NCBI GenBank assembly: GCA_039720395.1
Contig: CM077832.1
Span: 31,183,316 to 31,247,315, forward strand
DNA: 64,000 bases
Origin: Liquidambar formosana
Lineage: Eukaryota; Streptophyta; Magnoliopsida; Saxifragales; Altingiaceae
Direction: 5' to 3'
Positions 35,558-47,317 of the stretch are shown here, one piece after another. The stretch's first letter is position 1; each line of letters starts with the position of its first letter. The notes under the pieces were generated by a model. It was not told the DNA's origin. It saw only the letters and a program-made list of their open reading frames with translations, and did not search any database. The translations under genes were made by a program, and so were the position numbers.

Positions 35558-36496
35558 TAAAACCTACACCAAAGTTTCTCTTCAACTCAATTGGGTTTTA
35601 TTTCGGGTGTTCATTCAAGATGCACATGGGTGGATGGTTCGTTGGGCCATCAATCCAAATCAATTTAAGTACAGAGTAACAAATTTTCTTAATTCAAGTG
35701 CCCTTATCACCTTCTCTCTCTCTTTCTCTCTCTCTCTCTTGGTTTGTGTTCACAATTTGACTTGAGAAAATAAATTTTACCTAAACAGTTGTGTGACTAT
35801 CTTGTCAATCTAGGAAGGTGCTTTATCAACGTAGAGAGAGAGAGAGAGAGAATATAAGTAGTAAATAACAGTTTACATCATTTGGATGGATGTCCTTAGA
35901 CCATTTATAATATAGGTAGTAAATATAGAAAGATTTTTGTTGAGAATAATATGCCAATTTGGTATAAAGATGTAATTGTTTATGGGAATCCAATTTTCCT
36001 TAAAAGATAACGACTATTTTTTAGGAAGGTATGCTAGGTCTAGCTAGAGGTAGTCTTGAATATTTTATCTACAAAAAAAGGGGGGAAAAAAAGGATGGTA
36101 CAGTTCTTCACCCAATAGTCCAATACCAGAAATAAAAAATTTAAAAAATTAAAAAATTAAAAAATCTAAATTCTACAACTTTGGCATGTGCATGATGATC
36201 ATCGATGTGATTGATTATGATTATTGGTGTGATGCAATAGTTGAAATCAGAGACAGAACTATGTGTAGGCCTAAGGGCAACCTTTCAATTTATATATATT
36301 TTTTTAAATATATATTTATGACTAAGTAAGTATAAAATTTAACCCAAAACTTACACTTGGCCTCCTCCCAAAACATAAAACCCTTACTCATTTTTTTTTT
36401 TCATATAAATTTAGTTTTGAATTTTAATATATTTCTCATTATTGAATAGTGAAATTTTTTGTTTATGCTTTGGCCAAATCCTAGTTCCGTCCAGAG

Positions 36497-36671
36497 TGGA
36501 AATGGACCAAGATGTGTGCACCGCAGGGCTTTACTGGAGGCTCTAGCGGAGGAACTACCAGAAGACACGATTCTTTTCTCTTTAAAGCTCTCCTCCATCG
36601 AAACCCAAGCACAAGAAGGTTCATCCATTGCTATTTTACGCTTAGAAGATGGAGCCATCATCAAGGCCAAG
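36497..36671 (+). CDS. Monooxygenase copy 2, exon 3
   Basis: The acceptor is taken as CCAGAG|T, because only this choice keeps the frame that yields RCVHRRALLEALAEELPE, a hallmark of the family. It ends on a complete codon at AAG|GTAGAT. Confidence 0.75.
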
Positions 36672-36751
36672 GTAGATACCAATTTTAGATGGATATTTAC
36701 TAGACCACAAGCTATTTCCAAATTTTTCAATGTGGGCTGTGGCTTTTACAG

Positions 36752-36980
36752 GTTTTGATAGGGTGTGATGGAGTGCACTCGGTGGTGGCACGTTGGTTGG
36801 GACTCTCTAAACTGGTCGATTCAGGGCGATGGGCAGTTCGTGGGTTAGCTTTGTTTCCTGAAGGCCATGGGTTAAAGCAGGAATTCCATCAATTTCTAGA
36901 TGATGGCAGAAGGGGTGGTTTTCTTCGTCTCACTGATAAAGAGGTCTACTGGTTCTTCGTCGGCCAATCTACTATTAAAG
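36752..36980 (+). CDS. Monooxygenase copy 2, exon 4
   Basis: The acceptor is TTTTACAG. The exon starts VLIGCDGVHSVVARWLGL, which is the DG motif region that contacts FAD and NAD(P)H in class A monooxygenases. It continues to VYWFFVGQS. The donor is AAAG|GTTTGC, leaving phase 1. Confidence 0.82.
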
Positions 36981-37529
36981 GTTTGCGTTCACTGCTTCCC
37001 ATCACCATATTGCATTCCCCTCATCAATAGGATTTGAGTGTTCATTCCATAATTTTTCCTTCGAAAGAAGGCAGCATATAGCTAACTCCTTCACATCTTG
37101 TGACTAGCTAATACTTGCCTCCCCACCTAAGAAGCATGGACACTGACACGCGATATGCTTATGACATGACACAGCAGACACGCTAACACAGTAAATCTTC
37201 AAAATGTAGGAAGTGACACTGTGAGGATACGTTATTAACAAAATGCATATTTTATGTATATAGCTAGATTATAATATCATATAACTTCACATTTATCATT
37301 CAAAATGCATCTTTTATATTGTTTTTGGAAATCCTAGTGGAGTAATTCATTGATAAAATAAAACAAAAAAGGAAAAGAAATAAGATTAAAAAGACATAAA
37401 AATAGAAAGCGAAAGGTGTGAGTGTGTGTCTGATACGTGTCTGACACGTACATGGCACCTTTAGAAAAGTATTCGTGCTTCCTAGTTCCTCACCAAAGGT
37501 AGGCAATTGTTGTCCACCAAGGACGTTCT

Positions 37530-37563
<34 letters not shown>

Positions 37564-38633
37564 GCAGCAGAGGAGTTGCCCTATACCCTTGTTGCGTACG
37601 CATCACATATGGGTACGTACGCACCAGAGCCCTATGCGTACGCATCACTTTACCTTTCTCAAAAATCTGCAGATATGTCCCCCACAAAGCATGAGAGCAT
37701 GGAGGGGGAAGCTTGGGGGTGTTTCAGCATGGGTAGGGGATGGGCTGATTATGGGAGGGTCTTTTAACCTAATATAGCCCTATTTATATCCTAGTTATAG
37801 GATTGAGAAGGGGGCTTGATTTTTGGGGGGCTGGACTTTGGAGGGATCTTGGATCTGGATCTAAGAGAGGAGGAGATAGAAATCAAGGGAGAGAGAAGGA
37901 GAGAGATATCACTCCATATTTACCTAAAGAGAGAAAACTAGTCAAAAGGAGGAGTTTGGAGTTGCAACTAAGGCAATAAGGAGGGAATTGCTACGTCAAA
38001 GGAAGGGACACCGAAAACTGAGGGTGATATATTCTTACACTAATCTTCATTTTTTGTTAAAATAAAGGCATGTAAGAACTTGCTCATCCATAGCATGATA
38101 AGTGGGTATGCATGATTAAATGTTATTTTCACCCCATACGCTATTTAATCACTTGTTTTCACACGGGCATTTGAATAAGTAAATGATGTGAATGTGTTTA
38201 GGGTCATAGAAGTCAGTTTTTCTCAGCATGCTTTTCTTTCATGTGATGATTTCATGAAGGTGAAACGGACTGCAAATGTGTTTTTGATGGAATTTGGGAA
38301 AAATGTCAACGTAGCGCGTACACACCGCCCGGTGGTGCGAACACATGATGAAGGCAGATAATGAATTGTTTATTTAATATTGTCTATTTGTTTATTCTTA
38401 AAACCCATTCCTGATTACGCATGATAAATTATTTTATTTATAATGTTTATTTGTTTATTGTTTACCTTTGATTAGTATTGGTTGGATTATATCATTTATA
38501 TTAGTTAGGTTATTTTATTAAAAATATGGTTAGGTTATTTAATGTTAGCATGTTAGTGTCGGTATTCTTGATATATTTAATGTTTGCATCTTTTTGTTTA
38601 AATTAGTATATGCTGGTTGCTATTTTGTAGATT

Positions 38634-38712
38634 AATTTAATGTTCTAGTAGTGTTAGTGCTTTGTTTGTTAAAATTTAATGTTCTAGTAGTGTTAGTGCT
38701 TTGTTTGTTAAA
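38634..38712. repeat. Two-copy tandem repeat of about 40 bp
   Basis: The segment containing 'atgttctagtagtgttagtg' and 'ctttgtttgttaaa' is present twice in direct succession within the solo LTR. Confidence 0.75.
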
Positions 38713-39068
38713 TGCGTACTAGTGATGATCATAGTGAATAAAGCTTTTTGAAATTGCCATGTTAGTGCGTACGCACACCCTGACAGAAAATTCTTTTGTT
38801 TTAATGGTTATTTCAACATACAAGAATTCCCTACGTGGTGCGTACGCACTATAGTCTAGGCAGCCCCTCCCCCTTTTTTTACTTATTTTGCTTTATGTGA
38901 GTTATTATCTTCTACATATTTTGTCTTACTATGTTCTACTAACCATTTCCCCTTTTGATTATTTCTTATTTGTATCATCATTAGCGTGCTTGACATATTT
39001 CTACATATTCGCATCCCTAGGGTTGAGTTTGGTTAAATAACCTAATTAATTAAAGCTAACATTTGTTT

Positions 39069-39190
39069 GTGGAGGCTAGTTTCGACCAGGCATCTTTGGA
39101 TGCCTAATACCTTTCCAATGATGTACCCTGTGGAGGCTAGTTTCGACCAGGCATCTTTGGATGCCTAATACCTTTCCAATGATGTACCCT
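39069..39190. repeat. Perfect 61-bp tandem duplication
   Basis: 39069-39129 and 39130-39190 are identical by eye. Each contains the GGCATC/GATGCC hairpin of the LTR. The identity points to a recent duplication. Confidence 0.88.
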
Positions 39191-39451
39191 AACACCGGAC
39201 TTGAATCTCTGGACATTGAATTTAAACCCGTTGAATGACTAAAATTAGTTCCCAAAGCTAAATTGGGTAGCGACTCCCTCGGCACTCACATATTGCTTTG
39301 TTTTCCTGATCGGTGGCACAATCAGTTGTGTTGATGGCTGTTTTGGTCACTATATTCAGTTGTATTAAATTAAGATGCAAGTATGTAACTTGGGCTGATT
39401 CAACCCTATGGACTAAATTATAATTATTTATGTAGAAGGGTATAAATTATA

Positions 39452-39714
39452 CTCCCTCCATTCCTAAATAAGTGTTCTACTTTCCTTTTTGAGATGTTTC
39501 AAAATAATTGTCTTATTTCAAAAGTCAATTGGTCATTTTTGATTCATTTCCTAAAATACCCTTAAAAAGGTATTCTCACTCTTTCTAATGTTTTACACAC
39601 TTGAGGGTAAAATTGGAATTTCAAAACATATGCATTAACGTGAAAGCATTTAATAAGGTTTTCTTAAAAAGCGTGTTTTTTTCAAATGGGACACTTAATT
39701 TGGAACCGAGGGAG
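39452..39714. mobile_element. Stowaway-type MITE in intron 4 (263 bp)
   Basis: The ends CTCCCTCCATTCC and GGAACCGAGGGAG form an inverted repeat of about 26 bp, and TA flanks each side. Copy 1 of the gene shows the uninterrupted site near 300-320, so insertion followed the gene duplication or was lost from copy 1. Confidence 0.85.
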
Positions 39715-39946
39715 TAATTATTTAAAAACCTATCGCCTTGGATTGGTGGGGCTTGAAATTTAATTAACAGCCCAAAGAAGGGTCTAAATGTTGAGGCAAC
39801 CCTATGGACTAATGTGGAGGGCCTAAGCCTGCTCAAAAACAACATTACCCATCCATGCAGACCATGCCAATCCTTAAACCAAAATTAACATTTCTATAAG
39901 GGCTAGGCTAACACCAATCTTTATGTTAAAATCTTTTTCATTTCAG

Positions 39947-40488
39947 GTGAAGACGTGACAAGTAATCCAGAATTGATTCAAAGAAGTGTTCTTGAGAACT
40001 TTGCCAATGACTTCCCCCCATCATATAAGGATATTGTTCGTCAGTCTGATCTTGCCTCATTATCATGGGCACCATTGATGTTAAGGTATCCCTGGGATGT
40101 CATATTTGGGAAGGTAAGTAAGGGCAACATCACAGTGGCAGGAGATGCCATGCACCCCATGACGCCTGACCTAGGCCAAGGTGGTTGTTCTTCACTAGAG
40201 GATGCAATTGTCCTAGGTCGACACATCGGTGAATCATTTATTCAAAACGGAGAGCTTAAGCCGGCAGAGGTAGCTAGAGCCATAGATGGGTACGTTAAGG
40301 CAAGGAGATGGCGCACTGCGATGTTGATCACAGGTTCATTTCTAGCAGGTTGGGTGCAACAGGGTGGGTCTACATGGTGGATGAAGTTTTTTAGGGATGT
40401 GATATTCTATGGGCTTCTTTATCGTAGGGTTTTTGATACTGTACATTATGATTGTGGCGAGCTGCCGAGTGTTTCTTCTAGTAATTAA
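39947..40488 (+). CDS. Monooxygenase copy 2, exon 5
   Basis: The acceptor is TTTCAG. It carries GDAMHPMTPDLGQGG, the second FAD-binding block, and ends at TAA 40486-40488. It is closely similar to copy 1 (546-1108), with the final residues truncated relative to copy 1 by a small insertion that creates the stop. Confidence 0.85.
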
Positions 40489-41711
40489 GTTGAAGAGTCA
40501 AAGTAAGATTGACTAATTGTTTTCAAGGGCAAGGTTAAAAAATGTGTTTAGAAGTTTGAATTAAATTGGGATAGAAATGAGAAGAATAAGGCATTTAGAA
40601 GTAGCCAAAAAATTAGAAACATGAAAATTAAATTGTTTAAGTGCTAGGGGAAAAAGTGATATGCTTTTATGAATTTTTTTTTTTTTTTTGGTTTTTTAAA
40701 ATATGATAATGAAATAAACTCTGTTGTCATTTTTTTCATTTGTTATATTCATTCCTCGTTGGAAATCAGCCTTGTAACCTATTCCATGCGATTGGTCCCT
40801 TAAGATGAAGTTAAGAATCAAACCTTCATATATATCTATATTAATATAGAAAGCGTTTGGAACTTTGGTTGGATGTACAGGATGGATTACCAAAAAACTC
40901 TCATCGGTTTAAAAAAAAAGTAGAAGTTAATGGGACAATACTTGCCTCCACTCTAGGGTGGAGGAGCTCCTCCCACCTAGTGATGTGGCATGTCTTTTTA
41001 ATCAACATGTGTCCAATAACACATGATATTCACATGACTTTTTAAAAGCTTTGTTTAGATTAGTGAAAGACAAAAAACCGTTTTCTCTTGCCCCAGCCTA
41101 CTCTGGATTGCATCCCATCTCCAACAAACCACGACTCTCCCCGATCAATGATTCCATGCTGGCAACCATTATTGAAGGTTGTAGACTTGACCTCACGCTA
41201 ACAACTATTATTAAAGCCTAAAGAAACGCCGACATCTCTGCTTTGGCTTATGAAAAGTATAACTACTGTGTATATGACTCAATTATAGAGATCGACTGGC
41301 GTTGATGCCTTTTTGTTCCTCATGTACTCTGTATCAACTATTTCTTTAAACATGTTATGTGCATACTTAGATTATCTAAGAAGTTTATACAAATGTGAAT
41401 GCTCAAGTCCTATTACACTAGAAAATAGAAACCCAAGCAAACAAATGACAAAAATCTGAAGCACTCATCAGGAAAAATATTAAGGCAACGTCAATAAGAA
41501 ATGCGAGTATAGAAATAAGGCTTGGAGGAAAGCAAGTCGTTTCCCTTGACAAAGAATCTAAAGCACTCCTCAAGATAACTTTGGTGGTTGCAGGTTTTGG
41601 CGTCGAATCTTAGCCAAAGAGGGCGCTATTTGTCGGAGGCGGGTTGGGAAAACGACCAAAGTTGGGCCAAGAGAATTTGTTCTACTCTGCCATGTTTTCT
41701 AATCAAACCTG
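40489..41711. other. 3' flank of copy 2 and intergenic sequence, no gene
   Basis: The first 350 bp align with the flank of copy 1. From about 40841 to the copia LTR nothing recognisable is present. Confidence 0.6.
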
Positions 41712-43417
41712 TGTTAGGATTATGCCCTAGAGCCAGTCATAGAGATGATTGTTTAGGGATTAGGAACAATCATTTGATTTCATTTATATATGTCACATTT
41801 ATTATTGATTTAATAAAAGGGCTTATTCTATTATGTTTATATGCATTATTTATATTTACATAATATGTCCATGGAGTTAGAGTTGAGAATATGAAATTAC
41901 AAAGGGTTGTAATTTTGAGACTGTAGATATATCTCTATACTAAACTCCTAAAACATTCCTAGTTGAAGGTTCACTATGATGGACAGTAATGAACCATAGG
42001 ACTTGCACTTGTTAGGTTAACTCTATAGGAGGATAGCTAGTCTCAAGCTATTTGTGTGGAGACACTACAACCAACAAGTGGGTGCCTATTATAAGAATAG
42101 GTACACTGAATGTGACCAAAGATATGAGATAAACTGAATGGAGTTTTAACCTGCCTATCAATCAGTTTAATTTCTCATTATTATAGTGGCACAAGTAATC
42201 CTTAGACCTGAGACACCACGGTTGTCTTATGCATGTAGCTTTAGAAGTTTGATAACACTAAGTGCAGATCCTATTTAGGGGTGTGTAAGGGTGTTCATTG
42301 GCCCTACTGCTATGTGTGTGAAGGCATGTAAGTGATCAACAAGGAATCCATCACTCTCGGGAAAAAGAGAGTGAATGTCTCATATAGCATTCATTGAATA
42401 TAACTCATTAAATCCATGGGCCCATGGTAGAATGAATATGGAAAGGAGTTTCCATAAGTTCATCATTGAGTTGATATTAATGAATGAGTATAAAGTAATT
42501 GAACTAGGGACTTGACAGAATTCTATGTCCTATTGGTTCAATTGGAGACATTGTGTTGATAGAAGGATGTAATTGTAACCTGTAAACTATAACAGAAGGG
42601 TTCTTTGTAAATGACTATTCACTTCATTAAGGACCACACCATGAGCCATATGCTAGGTTTTACTCATGGTTAGTAGAAGCCCTAATTGATATAAATGAGT
42701 TATAATCAATTAGGGAATTAGAAGGAGTTCCAATTAGACCCTCTAATGAAAAGAGTTCCATTATGCACACCTCGTGCTATCCCTACTACTTGATGATGTG
42801 AACCTAATGGGTCACACACTGATCATGCTAAGAGAGCTTGAAAATCTATGAGAGAAAGGGCATAAGTGAATAAAAGAATTGTTCTTAAGGGGAAAATTTA
42901 TATGGGATATAAATTAGAGGGGTTAAGTTGCAATTATGTATAATTACAACTTAACTCATATGAGGAATAGGATTCCTAACTAGGGCCGGCCCTATTAGTG
43001 GGCTATATATAGCCTCACATGTGATGTGATGACATCACTTGAATCACATTCATTCTCCCCAAGGGCTGGCCAAAATTCATAGGAGGCTTTCTCTTTCTCT
43101 CCCTTATCTCCACCTCTAGCAACAACAAGGAAGAAGAAGGAAAGGACTTCAAGTTCAAGCTAGGTCTGGATACCGTTGGAGGCAGTACACTTGGATTGCT
43201 TATTCATTGCTGCCTGGAGTTCAAGGTTGGAGCAAAAAGGAGAAGACAAAGCTTGGAGCATAAAGGAGAAGACTTTGTTCAACTGTAAGTATCCTAACTC
43301 TCTTTGTAGTTAGGGTTTTTGTTTTGTATTATGCATAATTGGATTCATGGGTTTGGGAATCGTAGGAAAATTTTAATTCCACCTTTGTATGTTTTCCTCC
43401 CTATTTGATTCCCAATA
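41712..43417 (+). repeat. 5' LTR of copia D (1706 bp)
   Basis: Starts TGTTAGG. The end is set just before the primer-binding site and reads CCCAATA, where plant copia LTRs usually end in CA. A TATA-like GCTATATATAGCC lies near 43002. Confidence 0.82.
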
Positions 43418-43418
43418 G

Positions 43419-43432
43419 TGGTATCAGAGTCA
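43419..43432 (+). promoter_or_regulatory. Primer-binding site of copia D (initiator Met-tRNA)
   Basis: TGGTATCAGAGTCA follows the LTR; the first 11 bases match the standard plant copia site. Confidence 0.85.
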
Positions 43433-44400
43433 TGATTATGCCTAATACAAACTGCATATGGGCTGGAATTTTATGGTAAAATTGATTGGTTAAAGAACTA
43501 GGGTTCATGTTCATGCATTAGAATGTTTTCCCTCTCATGGCCGAACCTAGGGTTATTGAACCCTAGGTTAATTCTCCTTCTACTCCTATTCTAAAATAAG
43601 TTTTAGAGCTGCTGGTTATTCAAGAGTTGAACAGGGATTGAGTTTGGAGAAGAAGAAGAACAGTTTTCATGGTAGCCATGAAAAACTTTCATCTTGTTTT
43701 GCATGCCGAAATCAGAGTTCTTCTCCAAAATTTTTGAGCCATATATGGTTAGAAAGCTCTTTGAATCAGCTTTCCAACCCAATAAACGGTTCATCGATCC
43801 GAGTTTTGTAGTGAAAGTTATGAATTTTTTACTACAGGCTGTCAGGGAAGACAATTTTGCTCGGGAATGATGCAACAGCCACAATTGTGAGTTTTTGATG
43901 GAGATTAAAGGCATGGAAATGGTTGCCACCACTTGGGTTATGTTCTAGACATGGTAGGAAAGGGTTCCCAAGTATTCAAATGCATCATAATTGGATTATG
44001 ATTCTAGAATAGAAGGAAGAAGGAGAAGACCACCATGTTCGAATCTGGGTTTTAGAACCCTAGGGTTCTTGCTACTGTTTTGATATGAAACCTCTGTAAA
44101 ATTGATGAATAATCATTATAAGATGATGATATATGATGTATAGATCATATTCTTTAAGTTTCAAAAGAGTCTTGATGCATAAAGAATCAAAAAGTTTGAT
44201 TTCTTGGAAGAACACAGCAGGCTGTTCTTCTGCAGAAAATCATCAATGGAGTTTCATTCATAACTTGAGTTAAGGAACTCCAAATTGCATGAAACCACTT
44301 TCATTAGTTTCCTAAGACATGTAGGATACTAGGAGAAATAATTTGGTAGCCTGAATTAATCATCTTGCTAGGTTTTAAATCAATTTGTGACCATGGACAG
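43433..44400 (+). other. Untranslated leader of copia D
   Basis: About 970 bp with no gag-like frame. It stops abruptly at the LTR of element C. The sequence that resumes after C (62102) is already at the gag zinc knuckle, so it is not contiguous in a normal copia layout. Confidence 0.65.
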
Positions 44401-47182
44401 TGTGAACCCCGGAAATTGGGCCCACAAGGGATTGAAAGAAAATGGGTTTGAAAAAGAAAAAGGAAAGGAGTCGCCACCTTATTTTTTAAAGGAAACAAGG
44501 AAAACCCTAAAAATAGTTTGTTTTAGGAAAACAATTTGAATGACTCCATAAAAAAGGAAAGGCAAAAACCAATCTTTTGAAAACCAAAGAAATCGGGGAT
44601 TCGGAGGCTAAGTTATGACATGGGAAGGGTCTAGGCAAAGCCTATAGGCACCCATGTCACCCTTTCGGTCTCTCAGTTCATTTGGGCTAAATTAAGATCT
44701 TTCCCATACAAAAATCAGCAAGTATATCATCACAAGAATTGCATGCATATCATATATTTCATTCATCCATCCATGCATAATAAGCACATAAAAACAGAAA
44801 AAGAAAAAGAAGAAAAGAAAACAAAAATGAACCTAGGATGCTTGGATCCTAGAACGGACTTGAGCCTCACGAAGAGCGCCTACGTACCATGCAGCGAAAT
44901 ACATGGATCAAAGTCCACGTAGTTCGATTAGAATTAGGGTTAAGACCTAATATAAACCTATGGTTAAAACCCTAGGTTTCCTTATTTGATCAAGAGAGTT
45001 GAATTTGATAGAAAGTTTGATTTTAGAAAGAACTCCATAAAATGGAAACTTTAATAAAAACCAGAATTTTATTTATGAAGGAAACCTTTGATTAAACCAT
45101 AGACTTGTATTAAAAATTAACCCTGGATAGGGAGAAGAGAATGAGTTAAGAAGAAAGGTGAATTGGGGCACCTTCACACCCACTTACCTGAGCGTAATTA
45201 GCTCCAAACATTAGCCATTTCAGACATGAGCAGCCCTATTTGCCATAGGACAAATACCACACCTATTTGCACCCTTACAAGTGCTCAAAACCATGCAAAA
45301 ACAATGATATGCAAATCTGGACAGAATAGTATCATGGCCTAAAAATCATCCACTAAGCATGCTAACAGCAAAACAGCGAACAATAATAAGTCCTAACATA
45401 TTCCTAGAACCATATCATGCATAAAAAACCCTAAAACATACTAACATGCATGCAAAAACATCATATTTACTCCATATGAAAAGCATATACAGCAAACACG
45501 AAGAAAAACCAATAAAAAAGTCTACTTTATCATGCTATATGAAAACAAACACGAAACAATGACTCTAAAACCCTAAACTCACAAATATGCTTAAAAACTC
45601 ACAAGACATACTTTAATCATGCTAAAACCAAACTAAACAGAAATTATATCATGCATATTAACTAACTAAAGCAATATAACATGATGAAAATCCTAACTCT
45701 AACATGCAATGACACTAATCCTAGCACAAGGACAAATAGGAGCACAAGAATCATAACTATGCATTGAAACCTAAAGGACAGCCCTAAAGCATGCTAAACA
45801 GTAGATAAACAATAGATATTCCATGTATATTAACTAGCTAGAGTGTTAATACATGATAAAAAAGTTACCTTTAACATGCAATAAGCCTAACCCATATGAG
45901 AACCTAGTTTAAGCTTGAATAGAGAAGGAGAATACCTTAGGAAGGGCCTTCCTTGTGTTTGTAATTGTTCGTGGCTCCTCAGGTCTTTAGAGTGAATCAA
46001 ACCAACACGAATCCTCCTCTTTGTCAAAGTGGTATCACAGCAAAGAGATCAAAACTCACTCAACTTTGAAAAGAAATAGAAAACAAAAAGAGAACAAGAG
46101 AAAAGAAAAGTGATTTTCGTCACTTTGCAGCAGCAGCAACTTCAATCACGTTTTTGGGTATGAAAAAGTTGGATTTGGACAAAGCTTGTGAAATACAAAG
46201 TTGTAGAGAATTGAATTATCTTTCTAACAAGACCAATTTCATCAAATTCTGACTTTGGATGAAAAAGTTATGATTAAAATACGACTGCTGGTTTTCAGAA
46301 AATCTGCTGCTGAATTATGACGAATTTCACTCCCTCCAAACCCTCTTCTCTTCCCCCCTTGTTTAAAGACATTAAGAGAGTATTTATAGCTGAAATCTGG
46401 AGTTTCCCTTTCCTTCCTGGACCAGGTTTTCTTTGGAGAATAATCAAAAGGTATTTTATAATGATAAAAGACTTCTAATCTGAATAGGAAAAGGAAATTG
46501 TCTTTTATAAAAATTGGGAGACTGACCACTAACACGCATGCACATGTATTGTATGCGCGTACACACACTCATCACATACGTACACATGTTAGTGTCATGA
46601 TAAAAATGGCTAATTTAATAAAATAATTTTCTTTTCATTTTAACCAAAAATCTCATGCTGTGATTCGCACTAATTCTTCAAGGATAATCCGTAAATAACC
46701 ACACTAAACTCATCATCAGGCCATATCAAAATTGAACTTCATGAAACACTTTTGAGGGTAAAATGATGACTAATGAAAGTCAATTTGAAAAGATTTGGTT
46801 GGTAATTGTGAGTCAATTAGAGCTAACCCAAGGAAGGGTCAATTAACCAACTTGAACTACATCGAGCCATTTTAATCCCGAGCCATTGACTTACCAAATT
46901 GAACCTAGAAATACCTCTTATGCATCCATATGAACTCCAATTGACAATTTGGAGATCATTTCAAGGTCAAATGAAAAGTTTGGGACTTAAAAGACGATTA
47001 TGCCCCTCAAGTCACAAAAGCTCTTATTATCCCTCAAGATCAACTCCAATTTGAACCAAAATTCATATCCATTGTCCTTGTGACTCTAGAAAACTAATGC
47101 AAGTGACTAGACTCAAAAACAAAACAAAAACATGCATGAAATGATGAGCCCTAGTAAGGTGGTGCAAAAATGGGGTGTGACA
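44401..47182 (-). repeat. 3' LTR of element C
   Basis: On the minus strand begins TGTCACACCCC and ends GGGGTTCACA. A TATA box CTATAAATAC lies on the minus strand near 46385. A dyad with CACTAACA and TGTTAGTG arms (46527-46594) surrounds an alternating purine-pyrimidine stretch. Just outside, at 47183-47192 on the minus strand, GAGGGGCTTC is the probable purine tract. Confidence 0.9.
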
Positions 47183-47317
47183 GAAGCCCCTCATTGGCGA
47201 ACAAGTTACACTTGTGAACCAATGATAAAGAACAACCCATTTTTGGCCAAAAAGCCCGGAGAAATCACACACTGATACCAACAATGATGGGAGGTTGAAA
47301 ACCTGAGACTGAAATAA

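Larger units (their letters stand above)
37561..39290 (+). mobile_element. Solo LTR of another Tat-like element in intron 4
   Basis: The last intron of copy 1 lacks this 1.7 kb, so it is an insertion in copy 2. Near its 3' end it reads GGGTAGCGACTCCCTCGGC and ends CACTCACA. A short hairpin GGCATCTTTGGATGCC sits before, as in LTRs of Ogre-like elements. Three perfect or near-perfect GTGCGTACGCAC-type palindromes are spread through it. The 5' boundary lies in or after a 30-bp A-run (37531-37560), and no clear target duplication was found, so the left edge is uncertain. It has no coding region. Confidence 0.6.
31078..40488 (+). pseudogene. FAD-dependent monooxygenase copy 2 (five exons, stop in exon 2)
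   Basis: The gene encodes a plant flavoprotein monooxygenase of the MO1/CTF2 type. Five exons were placed by frame and GT-AG sites: 31078-31301, 34887-34946, 36497-36671, 36752-36980 and 39947-40488. Their phases agree throughout and sum to 1230 nt, or 409 codons plus stop, close to the roughly 400 residues usual for the family. Exon 1 has the FAD-binding GxGxxG, exon 4 the IGCDG block, and exon 5 the GD block. The only break is TAA at 34924-34926, where the family normally has an acidic residue in a 'Q-E-V-S-F'-like stretch. Exon 2 is 60 nt with phase 2 on both sides, so skipping it would leave a continuous 389-codon frame. It is called a pseudogene with caution: exon skipping, or an error at one base, would both make it a gene. 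Its introns hold at least four transposon insertions. Confidence 0.75.

Noticed and set aside
37475..37777. Frames of 86-100 residues with a poly-Lys run
   Set aside because: The Lys run is the A-tract at 37531-37560. The rest is non-coding LTR sequence.
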